Assembly (NCBI GenBank): GCA_902564385.1
Contig: CACFAT010000005.1
Span: 1 to 64,000 of the forward strand
Direction: 5' to 3'
DNA from: an uncultured Pelagibacteraceae bacterium
GTDB lineage: Bacteria > Pseudomonadota > Alphaproteobacteria > Pelagibacterales > Pelagibacteraceae
DNA: 64,000 bases
Shown here: piece after piece, positions 33,788 to 42,650 of the stretch
Layout: each line of letters starts with the position of its first letter
How positions within the stretch are numbered: the first letter of the stretch is position 1
Made by a program: the position numbers and the translations under genes
Notes under the pieces: model-generated
The model's input: the letters and a program-made list of their open reading frames with translations, nothing else
The model's database searches: none
What the model was told of the DNA's origin: nothing

Positions 33788-33809
33788 TAAATTTTTTATA
33801 TAGATTTAA

Positions 33810-34817
33810 TTACATTAAACCAGCTTCTTTATAATATTTAACAGCTCCAGGATGAAGTGGTGCTGATAAACCATCAGCTATCATATTTTTTTTCTCCAAA
33901 GGAGCGAAAGCTGGATGTTGTTTTCTAAAATCATCAAAATTTTCAAAAACAGCTTTTGTAACTTGGTAAACCAAATCTTCAGACACATCCACACTTGTTA
34001 CTACAGTAGCTTTAACACCGAATGTAGTTACATCTTTTTTCTGTTTAGTATAAGTGCCTTTTGGAATTGTTGCAGATGCATAATAATCAGCTCCACTTAT
34101 AATTCCATCAATTACATCTCCTGTTAAATTGATTGGCATAGCTTTAGCTGCACATGTTGCTGCTTGTTCCATTGCCCCATTAGGAAAACCTACTGAATAT
34201 CCAAACGCATCAATTTTACCATCACATAGAGCTTTTACTTGCTCTGAAGATGTTAGCTCAGTAACTGATTTAAAGAAACTGTTATCAACGCCCATAGCTT
34301 TCATTAATTCTTCCATTGTTCCTCTTTGACCAGAACCTGGGTTCCCAATGTTTACTACTTTTCCTTTAAGACCCATAAAATCTTTGACTTTTGCTTTTTT
34401 TCTAGCCCAGATTTGAAATGGCTCGTTATGTACTGAGAAAACAGCTCTTAAATTTTTGAATTGTTTTCCTTCCCATTTGCTTGATCCATTATAAGCATGA
34501 TATTGCCAATCAGATTGTGCTACACCAAATTGAAACTCGCCATCTTTTATTTGTCCGATGTTATAATTTGAGCCTCCAGTTGAAGGAGCGGTACATCTGT
34601 AAGCTTTATCTTTCATGCCTTTTTTTCTACCATGTTCAGCACTAATTGCTGATTTGTGTAACATTTTACAAATGGCGTTTCCTGTCTGAAAATAAACTCC
34701 AGTTGGTCCTCCTGTGCCTATTGTAAAAAACTCTGCTGATTTTGCTATTGATCCAAATGAAAATATAGCTGCAAAAATAATCAGAGAGCTTGATATTGTT
34801 GATAATATTTTTTTCAT
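33810..34817 (-). CDS. TAXI-family TRAP transporter solute-binding protein
   Basis: A periplasmic substrate-binding protein of 335 residues. An N-terminal signal peptide (about residues 1-27, cleaved near SIAKSAEF) precedes the TAXI signature FFTIGTGGPTGVYFQTGNAICKML and CTAPSTGGSNYNI, with GNPGSGQRGTMEELMKAMG in the second lobe. It pairs with the fused permease downstream. A good Shine-Dalgarno (GAGAGGG) precedes the ATG. A promoter probably lies in the 108-bp upstream gap; a weak candidate is TAGACA and TAGATT with 18-nt spacing. Confidence 0.92.
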   Translation of the reverse strand: MKKILSTISSSLIIFAAIFSFGSIAKSAEFFTIGTGGPTGVYFQTGNAICKMLHKSAISAEHGRKKGMKDKAYRCTAPSTGGSNYNIGQIKDGEFQFGVAQSDWQYHAYNGSSKWEGKQFKNLRAVFSVHNEPFQIWARKKAKVKDFMGLKGKVVNIGNPGSGQRGTMEELMKAMGVDNSFFKSVTELTSSEQVKALCDGKIDAFGYSVGFPNGAMEQAATCAAKAMPINLTGDVIDGIISGADYYASATIPKGTYTKQKKDVTTFGVKATVVTSVDVSEDLVYQVTKAVFENFDDFRKQHPAFAPLEKKNMIADGLSAPLHPGAVKYYKEAGLM

Positions 34818-34925
34818 ATACCCTCTCTTAAGTTTTAAAATTAAATCTAACTATTTATTGCTTCGAGTGTCTAGTAAATTCATTAAATATAAGTGTTGCT
34901 AATTAAGGAATTTTTTATGCGATTA

Positions 34926-36149
34926 TTATTTTTCAACCCAAGATTTTAATTTATTTACTCCTTCTACAACCTTTGGGGCGTACAATTTTATTAACTCATC
35001 ATTAATATCGGTTTTTTCATTAATACTTTTCATGAACGTATCTCCATCAAAGTCTGTAAAACTTAAACGAGCTATCATCCTTTTTTGATCAAATCCAAAA
35101 TCACTTCCTGGAAGTAAAGCAATATTTAAATCAGTTAAAATTTCATCGCATAAAATGGAAGAGCTATCAAATTTTTTGTTCAAGAATTCTGGCAATAAAT
35201 AAAAGCCTCCCATTGGTTTGTTCATAATGATATTATTAGATGATAAATTTTTGTAAACGTACTCTCCAACAGCTTTAAGAATTTTTTTTGATTTTAAAAT
35301 ATAATCTTCGTGATTGGTATTAAAAGCGGATATTGCAGCAAACTGAATTGGTGAACTTACTGCAGAAAATGTTTCACTTGCTAAAACTTTCATAGATTTG
35401 AGTAATTCAATTTTTTTCATTGGGATTATAAAGTACCCAAGTCTCCATCCTCCAGCACCGCACCATTTACTAAGTCCGTTGCTTATTATGACATTATCCG
35501 GGCATTGCTCAAAAATTGAACTATAATTTTCATCAAATGTTAATTCAGAATAAATTTCATCTGATAAAACCAAAATATTATATTTTTTTATTATTAAGGA
35601 AATTTCTTTTAAATTTTTGCATACCTGCCCTGAAGGGTTGTTTGGAGAATTAAGAAATAAAAGATATTTTTTATCCGGTTTTTTTAAAATAATTTTTTCT
35701 ATTTCTTGAGCTTTAGGAAACCAATTATTTTCAGCTGATGTTTGAATCCAATGATAGTTATTTTTAGCTATAATTGATTGAGGCTTATAAGATACCCAAC
35801 TTGGAGCTGGCAACAACACTTCACCTTCAAATGCTAAATGCATCAAGAACATTAGCTCTTTGGTCCCAGGGCCTACTATGACCTGATCTGATTTAAAATT
35901 GTAATTTTTCTTTTTTGACTCATAATTTGCAATTGAGTCTCTTAATTTATCTAATCCTTGGATAGGTAAATAACTTTTCTGATGTGCATTTTTTTTTAAT
36001 TCTTCAACAATAGTAATTGGAACTGGGAATGGTGATTGTCCAAATCCAAACTTAATAATATTTTTTCCCTTATTTTCAATAACTTTCGATTTTTCATTTA
36101 ATTTTAGTGTTGCTGATAAACTTAGGTTTTTAATAGTATCTTTAATCAT
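34926..36149 (-). CDS. Class I/II PLP-dependent aminotransferase
   Basis: A 407-residue fold-type I aminotransferase. The PLP lysine lies in SNGLSKWCGAGGWRLGY (SxxK motif), NSPNNPSGQVCKN binds the cofactor, LSDEIYSEL holds the Asp to the pyridine nitrogen, and a C-terminal Arg in MIARLSFTDFDG binds the substrate carboxylate. It resembles aspartate/tyrosine aminotransferase relatives. The substrate is not assignable. It overlaps the acetoacetyl-CoA synthetase stop by 1 nt, so it is cotranscribed with it. Confidence 0.85.
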   Translation of the reverse strand: MIKDTIKNLSLSATLKLNEKSKVIENKGKNIIKFGFGQSPFPVPITIVEELKKNAHQKSYLPIQGLDKLRDSIANYESKKKNYNFKSDQVIVGPGTKELMFLMHLAFEGEVLLPAPSWVSYKPQSIIAKNNYHWIQTSAENNWFPKAQEIEKIILKKPDKKYLLFLNSPNNPSGQVCKNLKEISLIIKKYNILVLSDEIYSELTFDENYSSIFEQCPDNVIISNGLSKWCGAGGWRLGYFIIPMKKIELLKSMKVLASETFSAVSSPIQFAAISAFNTNHEDYILKSKKILKAVGEYVYKNLSSNNIIMNKPMGGFYLLPEFLNKKFDSSSILCDEILTDLNIALLPGSDFGFDQKRMIARLSFTDFDGDTFMKSINEKTDINDELIKLYAPKVVEGVNKLKSWVEK

Positions 36150-38104
36150 TAAGATTTTAACTCAATAAGATTTTTATATTCATCTAAAGCGGATGGATTG
36201 GATAATGCTTCAATATTATTTATTTTATTGCCATCAATGATATTTTTAACAGCTACTTCTACAATTTTACCATTCTTAGTTCTTGGAATATCATTAACTG
36301 TAATTATTTTAGCAGGCACATGCCTTGGAGAAGCCTCATATCTAATTGTTCTTTTTAGTTTCGACATTAATTTTTCTTCTAATTTATTGTTTTTAGATAA
36401 GACTACAAAAAGTATTATTCTTACATCATTATCCCAAGATTGACCTACTACTATAGACTCTTTTATTTCTTTAAATTTTTCTACAACAGAGTAAATTTCA
36501 GCTGTACCAAGTCGAACACCTCCTGGGTTTAATGTAGCGTCTGATCTTCCATAGATTATATAAGACCCATTATTCTTTCTTTCAGCATAATCTCCATGAT
36601 GCCAAATATTTTTAAATTTTGAAAAATAAGCTTTTTTATATTTAACTTTTCCAGGATCATTCCAAAATTTTAAAGGCATCGATGGAAAAGGGTTTCTGCA
36701 TACCAATTCTCCTTTTTTATTTAAAATTGATTTACCTTTTTCAGAAAATACTGCTGTATCCATGCCAAGACCATTGTTTTGTATTTCGCCGCTATTTACA
36801 CTTGAATAAATGTTTCCATTTACAAAACAGGAGACAATATCTGTTCCTCCAGAAATGGAAGCCAAATGAACATTTTTTTTTATATTTCTATAAACAAATT
36901 CAAAACCATCTTTAGAAAGTGGAGATCCTGTTGAACAAATAGTTTTTAAAGACTTGAGTTTTATTTTTTCTTTTACTTTTACATTCTGTTTAATAAGTTG
37001 GTCAATATACTTTGCACTTATACCGAATAGAGTAACTTTCTCTTTATTTGCAATTTTTAACAATAAATCTGGAGATTTATACATAGGAAAACCATCGAAT
37101 AACAATATTGATGCTTCAGATGCTAGGGCTGTAACAAGCCAATTCCACATCATCCATCCACAAGTTGTAAAGTAAAATACATTATCATTTGGTTTTATAT
37201 TGCAATGTAATCTATGTTCTTTTAGGTGTTGTAATAAAACTCCACCAGATCTATGGCAAATACATTTGGGTTTACCTGTTGTGCCACTTGAGTATAAAAT
37301 TGCTAATTCGTGGTCAAAATCAAATTTTTTTAACTTAATTTTATTTATTTCAAGTTTTTTAATCTCTGTAAAATTATAAATTTTTATATTTTTAATTTTG
37401 TTTAATTTTCTTAATTTTTTTCCAGGATAATTTAAAATTAATACCGATTTTATACTTTTTATTTTTTTTAATATTTTAGGCAATCTCTCAATAATATTTA
37501 TTTCTTTTCCGTTATAATAATATTTATCAGTAATAATTAATAATTTAGGTTTGATTTGGGAAAAACGCTCGATAACACCGGGCACACCAAAATCAGGTGA
37601 GCACGAGCTCCAAATTGATCCTATAGCACTAGCACTTAAGAAACACTCAACTGTTTCTATCTGATTTGGAGTATATGCTGCTATTCTATCCTTTTCAGAA
37701 ATATTTATTTTTTTGTAGAATGTAATTATTTTTTTTACATCAATATTAAGTTCTTTCCAGGATTTTTGTTCTCTGTAACCATTTTCACTAACAAATGTGA
37801 TGGCTTTTTGATTGGAATTTTTAGCTAAAAGATTTTCTGCAAAATTTAATTTTGAATTAACAAAAAACTTACTATTAATAAGATCCTTTGTTAGTTTGAA
37901 TTTATCAGTTTTTTTACCTATAACTTCAAAATATTCCCAGATTGAATTCCAAAAATCTCTTGGATTTTTTACACTCCATTTTAACAACTTTTTATAATTT
38001 CTTGAAAAATTATATTTATAATATTTTGAAATAAATTTCTCATAAGCAAATAAATTTGAATTTTTTATAAGTTCTTTAGACGGTTCCCAAAGTTTTTTTG
38101 GCAT
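36149..38104 (-). CDS. acsA: Acetoacetyl-CoA synthetase
   Basis: AMP-forming ligase that activates acetoacetate to acetoacetyl-CoA. It has 651 residues, near the usual length. The N-terminal domain has KNPRDFWNSIWEYFEV, the P-loop-like ILYSSGTTGKPKCICH and the acetoacetate-specific region FYFTTCGWMMWNW, then GTDIVSCFV and the C-terminal hinge GRSDATLNPGGVRLGTAEIY with RTKNGKIVEVAVKN (catalytic Lys). The N-terminal match to acetoacetate-CoA ligases is better than to acetyl-CoA synthetase. It probably handles ketone bodies or PHB-derived units. The symbol in use for this enzyme varies (acsA or aacS). Confidence 0.88.
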   Translation of the reverse strand: MPKKLWEPSKELIKNSNLFAYEKFISKYYKYNFSRNYKKLLKWSVKNPRDFWNSIWEYFEVIGKKTDKFKLTKDLINSKFFVNSKLNFAENLLAKNSNQKAITFVSENGYREQKSWKELNIDVKKIITFYKKINISEKDRIAAYTPNQIETVECFLSASAIGSIWSSCSPDFGVPGVIERFSQIKPKLLIITDKYYYNGKEINIIERLPKILKKIKSIKSVLILNYPGKKLRKLNKIKNIKIYNFTEIKKLEINKIKLKKFDFDHELAILYSSGTTGKPKCICHRSGGVLLQHLKEHRLHCNIKPNDNVFYFTTCGWMMWNWLVTALASEASILLFDGFPMYKSPDLLLKIANKEKVTLFGISAKYIDQLIKQNVKVKEKIKLKSLKTICSTGSPLSKDGFEFVYRNIKKNVHLASISGGTDIVSCFVNGNIYSSVNSGEIQNNGLGMDTAVFSEKGKSILNKKGELVCRNPFPSMPLKFWNDPGKVKYKKAYFSKFKNIWHHGDYAERKNNGSYIIYGRSDATLNPGGVRLGTAEIYSVVEKFKEIKESIVVGQSWDNDVRIILFVVLSKNNKLEEKLMSKLKRTIRYEASPRHVPAKIITVNDIPRTKNGKIVEVAVKNIIDGNKINNIEALSNPSALDEYKNLIELKS

Positions 38105-38266
38105 TAAATATTTATATTTATATTGTAAAATTTATGCTAACCTTAGATGATATAAATTGAAAATGAGAACTTTTTCCTATCTGATTCGGACTAGTTTTAG
38201 TCTATTTTTGTTCTTTTTGGGTAACAAAATATAGTAGGCTTAAAAAAGATCATACTAAAAGTAGAT

Positions 38267-40747
38267 ATGTCAAAAAATAAGATCACAGCAGTTCTTGGAC
38301 CTACAAATACTGGTAAAACTTTTTTAGCAATAGAAACAATGCTTTCATTCGACTCTGGAATGATAGGATTTCCTCTCAGGCTCTTAGCAAGAGAAGTATA
38401 TGACAAGATTGTACAAAAGGTAGATGCATCTAAAGTTGCTCTTATTACTGGTGAAGAAAAAATAATACCAATTAATGCGAAATATTTTTTGTGTACTGTA
38501 GAGTCGATGCCTGTAGATAAAGTTTTAGATTTTGTAGGTATAGATGAAATTCAGATGTGTTCAGATCACGAGCGAGGTCATATTTTTACAGATAGATTGT
38601 TAAATCTAAGAGGTGAGAAACTAACAATGCTAATGGGTTCGAATACTATAAAAAGTATTATTCAAAAACTTGATGATGATATTGAGTTTATAAATAAACA
38701 GAGATTATCGAAACTTTCATTTGGGGGACATAAAAAAATTTCTAGGATTGATAGAAAAAGTGCAGTTATAGCTTTTTCAACAGAGGAAGTTTATGCAATT
38801 GCAGAACTTATAAGGAGACAGAAAGGTGGTGCAGCAATTGTCATGGGATCACTCAGTCCTAAAACTAGAAATTCTCAAGTAAATTTATATCAATCTGGAG
38901 ATGTTGATTATCTTGTTGCTACAGATGCGATTGGAATGGGAATAAATATGGACTTAGATCATGTTTACTTCTCAAACTTAAAAAAATTTGATGGAAAAAA
39001 AATAAGACGGTTAAAAATCTCTGAAATTGGACAAATTTCAGGAAGAGCTGGTCGATATTTAAATGATGGCAGTTTTGGTATTACGGGCGATTGTGACGAA
39101 ATTAATCCAGAGGAAATTGAATTTTTAGAAAATCATAATTTTCCGGAAATACAAAATATATTCTGGAGAAATTCTAACCTAAATTTCAACAATAAAGAAA
39201 ATTTATTAAAATCATTGGACGAAAAACCTGGTAAAGATTGGTTAAGAAGAGTTGGAGAATGTGAGGATGAAAAAGTTCTGAAATATTTTTTAAAGGAGAA
39301 TAACAGTGCTATTGAGAATAATTCAATAGTTCTAAAGATTCTCTGGGAATGTTGTCAAATACCTGATTTTGTCAAAAAAACATATGGTCATCATTTAGAA
39401 GTTGTTAGCAAAGTATTTAACTTTTTAACAAATGAAGAAAAAAAAATACCTAATTATTATATGAAAAAACAGCTTTCTATGCTTGATAAACTTGATGGAA
39501 ATGTAGACTCGATTTCAAATAGAATATCTAATGTCAGAACTTGGTCATATGTTTCCAATAAATCTAATTGGGTTGAAAATCAAGATTACTGGATTGAGAG
39601 AACTAAAAATTTAGAAGACAAATTATCAGATAGACTGCACGATGAACTGACAAAAACATTTATAGATAGGAGGGCTAGTGTATTGGCAAAAGGTTTAAAA
39701 CAAGACATTGAATTAAAAACTGAGATTATTGAAAAAGAAAAAGTACTAATTAATGGTCAATACATCGGAATTTTGAAGGGATTAAAGCTAAATTTAGATC
39801 TTAAAGTAGATGCGCTAGATGCAGATATAAAATCATTAAAAAAAGCTGCAAGACAAAATGTAGGTCCAGAAATAATTAGTCGAATTCAACAAATAATAGA
39901 CACAGGACTCATTGAATTAAAAGATAATTTTAAAATTTATTGGAACAAAGATCCAATTGCAAAGCTGAGTGCTGGTCCAGATTATCTTAGACCGAAAATT
40001 GATTTAATTATTGATGAAATGATTGAGAATGATGAAAGAAATAAATTAAATGAATATTTAAATAAGTGGATTAATAAAAAAATAGAGACTGAACTAAATA
40101 GTCTAATTAAGCTAAAAAATATTAAAGATGAAAGTCCTGAACTCAGAGCTTTAGCTTATAGACTTTATGAAAATAATGGAGTAATCAAAAGGATAAACAT
40201 TTCTGAGTATTTAAAAAAAATTAATCAAGATGACAGAAAAAAACTGAGAAAGTTTGGTGTTAAGTTTGGAAGATATCACATCTTTCTATTTAAGTTATTT
40301 AAACCAAGCTCGGTTTCACTAAGAATTTTGTTATGGAAAAGTTTTAATAATGAATTTTTAGATTTATCACCGCCAACTTTTGGATTAAATTTTTTAGATA
40401 GTATGAAATCTGCAAACGAAGAATTTATGTTGCTTTGTGGATTTGAAAAGTTTGATGATATTTATGTTAGAATAGATATACTTGAAAGATTATTTTTATT
40501 AATATTTAATTCAAAAAAAGATAACCAAAAAGAAATAAAAGTAATCCCCGAAATGTTAAACTTACTTGGTTGCTCAAAAGAAAACTTTAAAAGATTATTA
40601 ATAAAGATGGAATATAAAATTTATGAAAGAAATAATGAATTTTTTATAAAATACCTTCCATTAAAAAAGAAAATTTCAAAAAAATATGACAAAAAAGACT
40701 ATTCTAATAATCCTTTCAGTGTATTAAATCAGTTAAACTTAAAATAA
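38267..40747 (+). CDS. SUV3-like superfamily 2 RNA/DNA helicase
   Basis: An 826-residue helicase of the alphaproteobacterial SUV3-like family related to the mitochondrial degradosome helicase. Motif I is GPTNTGKTFLAIE, motif II is DEIQ (within VGIDEIQMCSDHERGH), motif III is MLMGSNT, and motif VI is QISGRAGRYLNDGSFG. The C-terminal half holds the long SUV3-type helical region. It is the first gene of a cluster with TerB, fdxA and carD. Which RNA or DNA it unwinds is unknown. Confidence 0.87.
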   Translation: MSKNKITAVLGPTNTGKTFLAIETMLSFDSGMIGFPLRLLAREVYDKIVQKVDASKVALITGEEKIIPINAKYFLCTVESMPVDKVLDFVGIDEIQMCSDHERGHIFTDRLLNLRGEKLTMLMGSNTIKSIIQKLDDDIEFINKQRLSKLSFGGHKKISRIDRKSAVIAFSTEEVYAIAELIRRQKGGAAIVMGSLSPKTRNSQVNLYQSGDVDYLVATDAIGMGINMDLDHVYFSNLKKFDGKKIRRLKISEIGQISGRAGRYLNDGSFGITGDCDEINPEEIEFLENHNFPEIQNIFWRNSNLNFNNKENLLKSLDEKPGKDWLRRVGECEDEKVLKYFLKENNSAIENNSIVLKILWECCQIPDFVKKTYGHHLEVVSKVFNFLTNEEKKIPNYYMKKQLSMLDKLDGNVDSISNRISNVRTWSYVSNKSNWVENQDYWIERTKNLEDKLSDRLHDELTKTFIDRRASVLAKGLKQDIELKTEIIEKEKVLINGQYIGILKGLKLNLDLKVDALDADIKSLKKAARQNVGPEIISRIQQIIDTGLIELKDNFKIYWNKDPIAKLSAGPDYLRPKIDLIIDEMIENDERNKLNEYLNKWINKKIETELNSLIKLKNIKDESPELRALAYRLYENNGVIKRINISEYLKKINQDDRKKLRKFGVKFGRYHIFLFKLFKPSSVSLRILLWKSFNNEFLDLSPPTFGLNFLDSMKSANEEFMLLCGFEKFDDIYVRIDILERLFLLIFNSKKDNQKEIKVIPEMLNLLGCSKENFKRLLIKMEYKIYERNNEFFIKYLPLKKKISKKYDKKDYSNNPFSVLNQLNLK

Positions 40748-41172
40748 TGTTTAATCTATTTACAAAAAAAAAAGAGACAATGAAAGATGATGATCATTTA
40801 TCTTTAATTAGTGTTGCATCACTTTTAATACACTCAGCAAAAATTGACGAAAATTTCACGCAAAAAGAAAAAGATATTATTAAAAAAGCTTTAATAGAAA
40901 TGGGAGCGAATAAAGATAATTTAGATGAGATAATAAGAGATGCAGAGTTAAAGGAAAAAGACTCAAATCAAATTTTAGAATTTACCAAAGAGGTAAAAAA
41001 TAAAAGTATTGAGGAAAAAAAGATAGTCATAGAGGCTTTATGGACTATTATATATTCAGATGAACAAGCTGATATATATGAAACTAATCTGATGAGAAGA
41101 TTATCTGGACTTCTGTATCTCGATTCAAAAGTAGTCGGGGACATAAAAGAAAAAATTAAATCTAATCAATGA
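40747..41172 (+). CDS. TerB-family protein
   Basis: A 141-residue all-helical protein of the TerB (tellurite resistance) domain family. Acidic residues pattern as [24 protein letters not shown] and [23 protein letters not shown], the two metal-coordinating repeats of TerB. It begins on the last base of the helicase stop and overlaps fdxA by 4 nt. TerB here probably acts as a small scaffold or metal-sensing protein rather than in tellurite resistance. It stands where many alphaproteobacteria have an S4-domain RNA-binding protein. Confidence 0.75.
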   Translation: MFNLFTKKKETMKDDDHLSLISVASLLIHSAKIDENFTQKEKDIIKKALIEMGANKDNLDEIIRDAELKEKDSNQILEFTKEVKNKSIEEKKIVIEALWTIIYSDEQADIYETNLMRRLSGLLYLDSKVVGDIKEKIKSNQ

Positions 41173-41495
41173 CTTATTTGGTCAATGATAAATGTATAAA
41201 GTGTAAACACACAACCTGTGTTGACGTATGTCCGGTTGATTGTTTTTATGAAGGAAAAAATATGCTTGTAATTAAACCTGATGAGTGTATAGATTGTGGC
41301 GTTTGTGAACCTGAGTGTCCAATAGATGCTATAATATCAGACACTGAAACAGGAAGCGAAAAATGGCTAGAGGTTAATAAAAAATACTCAGAAATATGGC
41401 CAAATATTTCTGTATCTAAAGAACCTCTGGAAGATCATGAGAAATATAAAAATGAAGAAAATAAGTTTGATAAATACTTTGAAGAAAACATTTAA
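41169..41495 (+). CDS. fdxA: 7Fe-ferredoxin FdxA
   Basis: A small electron carrier of 108 residues with 3Fe-4S and 4Fe-4S clusters. Cysteines are in [18 protein letters not shown] and [16 protein letters not shown], the spacing of the Azotobacter-type FdxA family. The C-terminal [15 protein letters not shown] is conserved in this family. It overlaps TerB by 4 nt and the carD start lies inside its 3' end. Confidence 0.95.
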   Translation: MTYLVNDKCIKCKHTTCVDVCPVDCFYEGKNMLVIKPDECIDCGVCEPECPIDAIISDTETGSEKWLEVNKKYSEIWPNISVSKEPLEDHEKYKNEENKFDKYFEENI

Positions 41496-42321
41496 AAAAA
41501 AGAAAGCAGAAAAAAAAAAGAAATCTAAAAATAAAATTGCAACAGCAAAAAAAGTTAAAAGCACTATAAAACCAAAAAAATCCAAAGCTAGCGTTAAGAT
41601 AAAAAAAATAAAAAATATAAAAAAAACCACCAAACCAAATGTTAAAACAAAATTATCTAAAGTTGAAAAAAAAGTAAATTCAGAAACAAGTTCAAATTTA
41701 CTCCGTATTCCAAAAAATAATGAACAAAAACCAGAAATAAAGAAGGTAAAAAAACAAGATACTGAGAAAAAAGAATATAAAGTCAAAGATTATGTAGTTT
41801 ATCCAAAACATGGAGTTGGTCAGATTACAGAATTTAAAAAAATGAATATTGGCGGGATAGACATAGAGGCGTATATTTTAAAATTTGAAAAAGATAAAGC
41901 AAATGGAATGGTGCCAGTGAATAAGCAATCTCACCTAAGACCATTAGCTACAATAAATCAAGTTAACAAATGTATTAGTATTTTAAAAAGTAAGCCAAAA
42001 ATTAAAAGAAGTATGTGGAGTAGGAGAGCGCAAGAATATGAGGCAAAAATATCATCTGGAAAAATTTATGAACTTGCCGAAGTAGTCAGAGATTTGAATA
42101 AGGGAGATGATCTAATGGTTGATCAATCATATAGTGAAAGACAACTTTTTGAAAAAGCATACGATAGGATTCTCACAGAATTTCAAATAGTTTTAAACAC
42201 AAATTTAGAAGATACTCAAAAAAAATTAGATAAGGCTTTAAAAAGAAATCTTGAAAAACAAGTTCAAAAAATAGAGACTAAACAACCTGAAGAAGGAATT
42301 TCAGAGGAAGTAGCGAAGTAA
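41437..42321 (+). CDS. carD: CarD-family transcription regulator with Lys-rich N-terminal extension
   Basis: RNA polymerase-binding regulator that stabilises open complexes at rRNA and other promoters. The CarD/TRCF RNAP-interaction domain starts near residue 110 ([17 protein letters not shown]) and the DNA-contacting helical domain follows ([28 protein letters not shown]). Residues 1-105 form a disordered, extremely Lys-rich extension with poor similarity, which is unusual in length. The start overlaps fdxA by 59 nt; an alternative ATG at 41452 is possible. The final stop sits at the foot of the terminator of the convergent small gene. Confidence 0.9.
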   Translation: MRNIKMKKISLINTLKKTFKKKKAEKKKKSKNKIATAKKVKSTIKPKKSKASVKIKKIKNIKKTTKPNVKTKLSKVEKKVNSETSSNLLRIPKNNEQKPEIKKVKKQDTEKKEYKVKDYVVYPKHGVGQITEFKKMNIGGIDIEAYILKFEKDKANGMVPVNKQSHLRPLATINQVNKCISILKSKPKIKRSMWSRRAQEYEAKISSGKIYELAEVVRDLNKGDDLMVDQSYSERQLFEKAYDRILTEFQIVLNTNLEDTQKKLDKALKRNLEKQVQKIETKQPEEGISEEVAK

Positions 42322-42357
42322 AAAAAACGCTTCCCACGCAAGCGCCATGAGAAGCGT
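42320..42357 (-). terminator. Intrinsic terminator of the 27-residue basic peptide gene
   Basis: On the minus strand a 9-bp stem (ACGCTTCTC with GGGAAGCGT, one G-U) encloses a 13-nt loop and is followed by a run of seven T residues (complement of the A run at 42320-42326). It ends 24 bp after the peptide stop. In the opposite direction it lacks a T tract, so it probably does not serve carD. Confidence 0.82.
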
Positions 42358-42380
42358 AATTTAATAAAAAGAATACTAAA

Positions 42381-42464
42381 TTATTTTCTTCTTCTTTTCT
42401 TAGCTTTTTTCTTAGCTTTTTTCTTAGTTTTCTTTTTAGCAGCTTTTTTTCTTCTTTTAGCCAT
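42381..42464 (-). CDS. 27-residue Lys/Ala/Arg-rich basic peptide
   Basis: An ORF of 28 codons starting ATG GCT and ending TAA. The product begins MAKRRKKAAKKK and ends AKKRRRK; 16 of the 27 residues are Lys and 5 are Arg, with the rest Ala, one Thr and the initiator Met, and an AKKK repeat recurs. It resembles the C-terminal tails of histone H1-like proteins. A Shine-Dalgarno GGGAG lies 6 nt upstream of the ATG, a sigma70-like promoter at 42516-42544 and a strong terminator at 42320-42357. No known family is recognised. A nucleic-acid-binding or RNA-polymerase-associated role is inferred only from charge. Confidence 0.72.
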   Translation of the reverse strand: MAKRRKKAAKKKTKKKAKKKAKKRRRK

Positions 42465-42485
42465 CTTTAGCTCCCTTTTTTAATT

Positions 42486-42504
42486 ACGAATCTTTTTGAT
42501 TCGT
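42486..42504 (-). promoter_or_regulatory. 5' leader hairpin upstream of the basic peptide gene
   Basis: A perfect 7-bp inverted repeat ACGAATC/GATTCGT with a 5-nt loop lies near the predicted 5' end of the transcript, 11 nt before the Shine-Dalgarno. It could stabilise the mRNA or regulate it. The same hairpin on the plus strand has only a weak T-rich tail, so a terminator role for carD is less likely. Confidence 0.5.
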
Positions 42505-42515
42505 TTAATTACCTT

Positions 42516-42544
42516 TTTGTAATTTTTTTGAATAGTTATGTCAA
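42516..42544 (-). promoter_or_regulatory. Sigma70-like promoter for the basic peptide gene
   Basis: On the minus strand a perfect -35 TTGACA (42539-42544) and a -10 TACAAA (42516-42521, four of six to consensus) are separated by exactly 17 nt. Predicted transcription starts near 42509, giving a leader of about 45 nt before the ATG. It is the best-matching promoter I could find in the window. Confidence 0.7.
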
Positions 42545-42613
42545 TTACATAATTTTTTATAAACTTTTAATTTTTTTTTTAAAAAATAAAAAAAACTAAT
42601 ACTAAAAAAAGTT

Positions 42614-42650
42614 AAGTAAAACAGGGATTATTAAACAATTTTTTTTACTT
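42614..42650 (-). terminator. Possible weak terminator after the acyl-CoA ligase gene
   Basis: On the minus strand AAGTAAAA (42650-42643) can pair with TTTTACTT (42621-42614) across a 21-nt loop, followed by AAC and seven T residues. The stem is all A-T but for one G-C, and it overlaps the stop codon. It may terminate the ligase transcript before the small peptide unit. Confidence 0.3.

Noticed and set aside
38105..38266. Regulatory RNA between acetoacetyl-CoA synthetase and the helicase
   Set aside because: Only a 5-bp hairpin and a weak promoter-like TTGTTC/TATAGT were seen; this is an ordinary divergent promoter gap.
41388..41786. Phe-rich ORF on the minus strand opposite carD
   Set aside because: It is the reverse complement of the Lys-rich (AAA/AAG) carD tail, a composition artefact.
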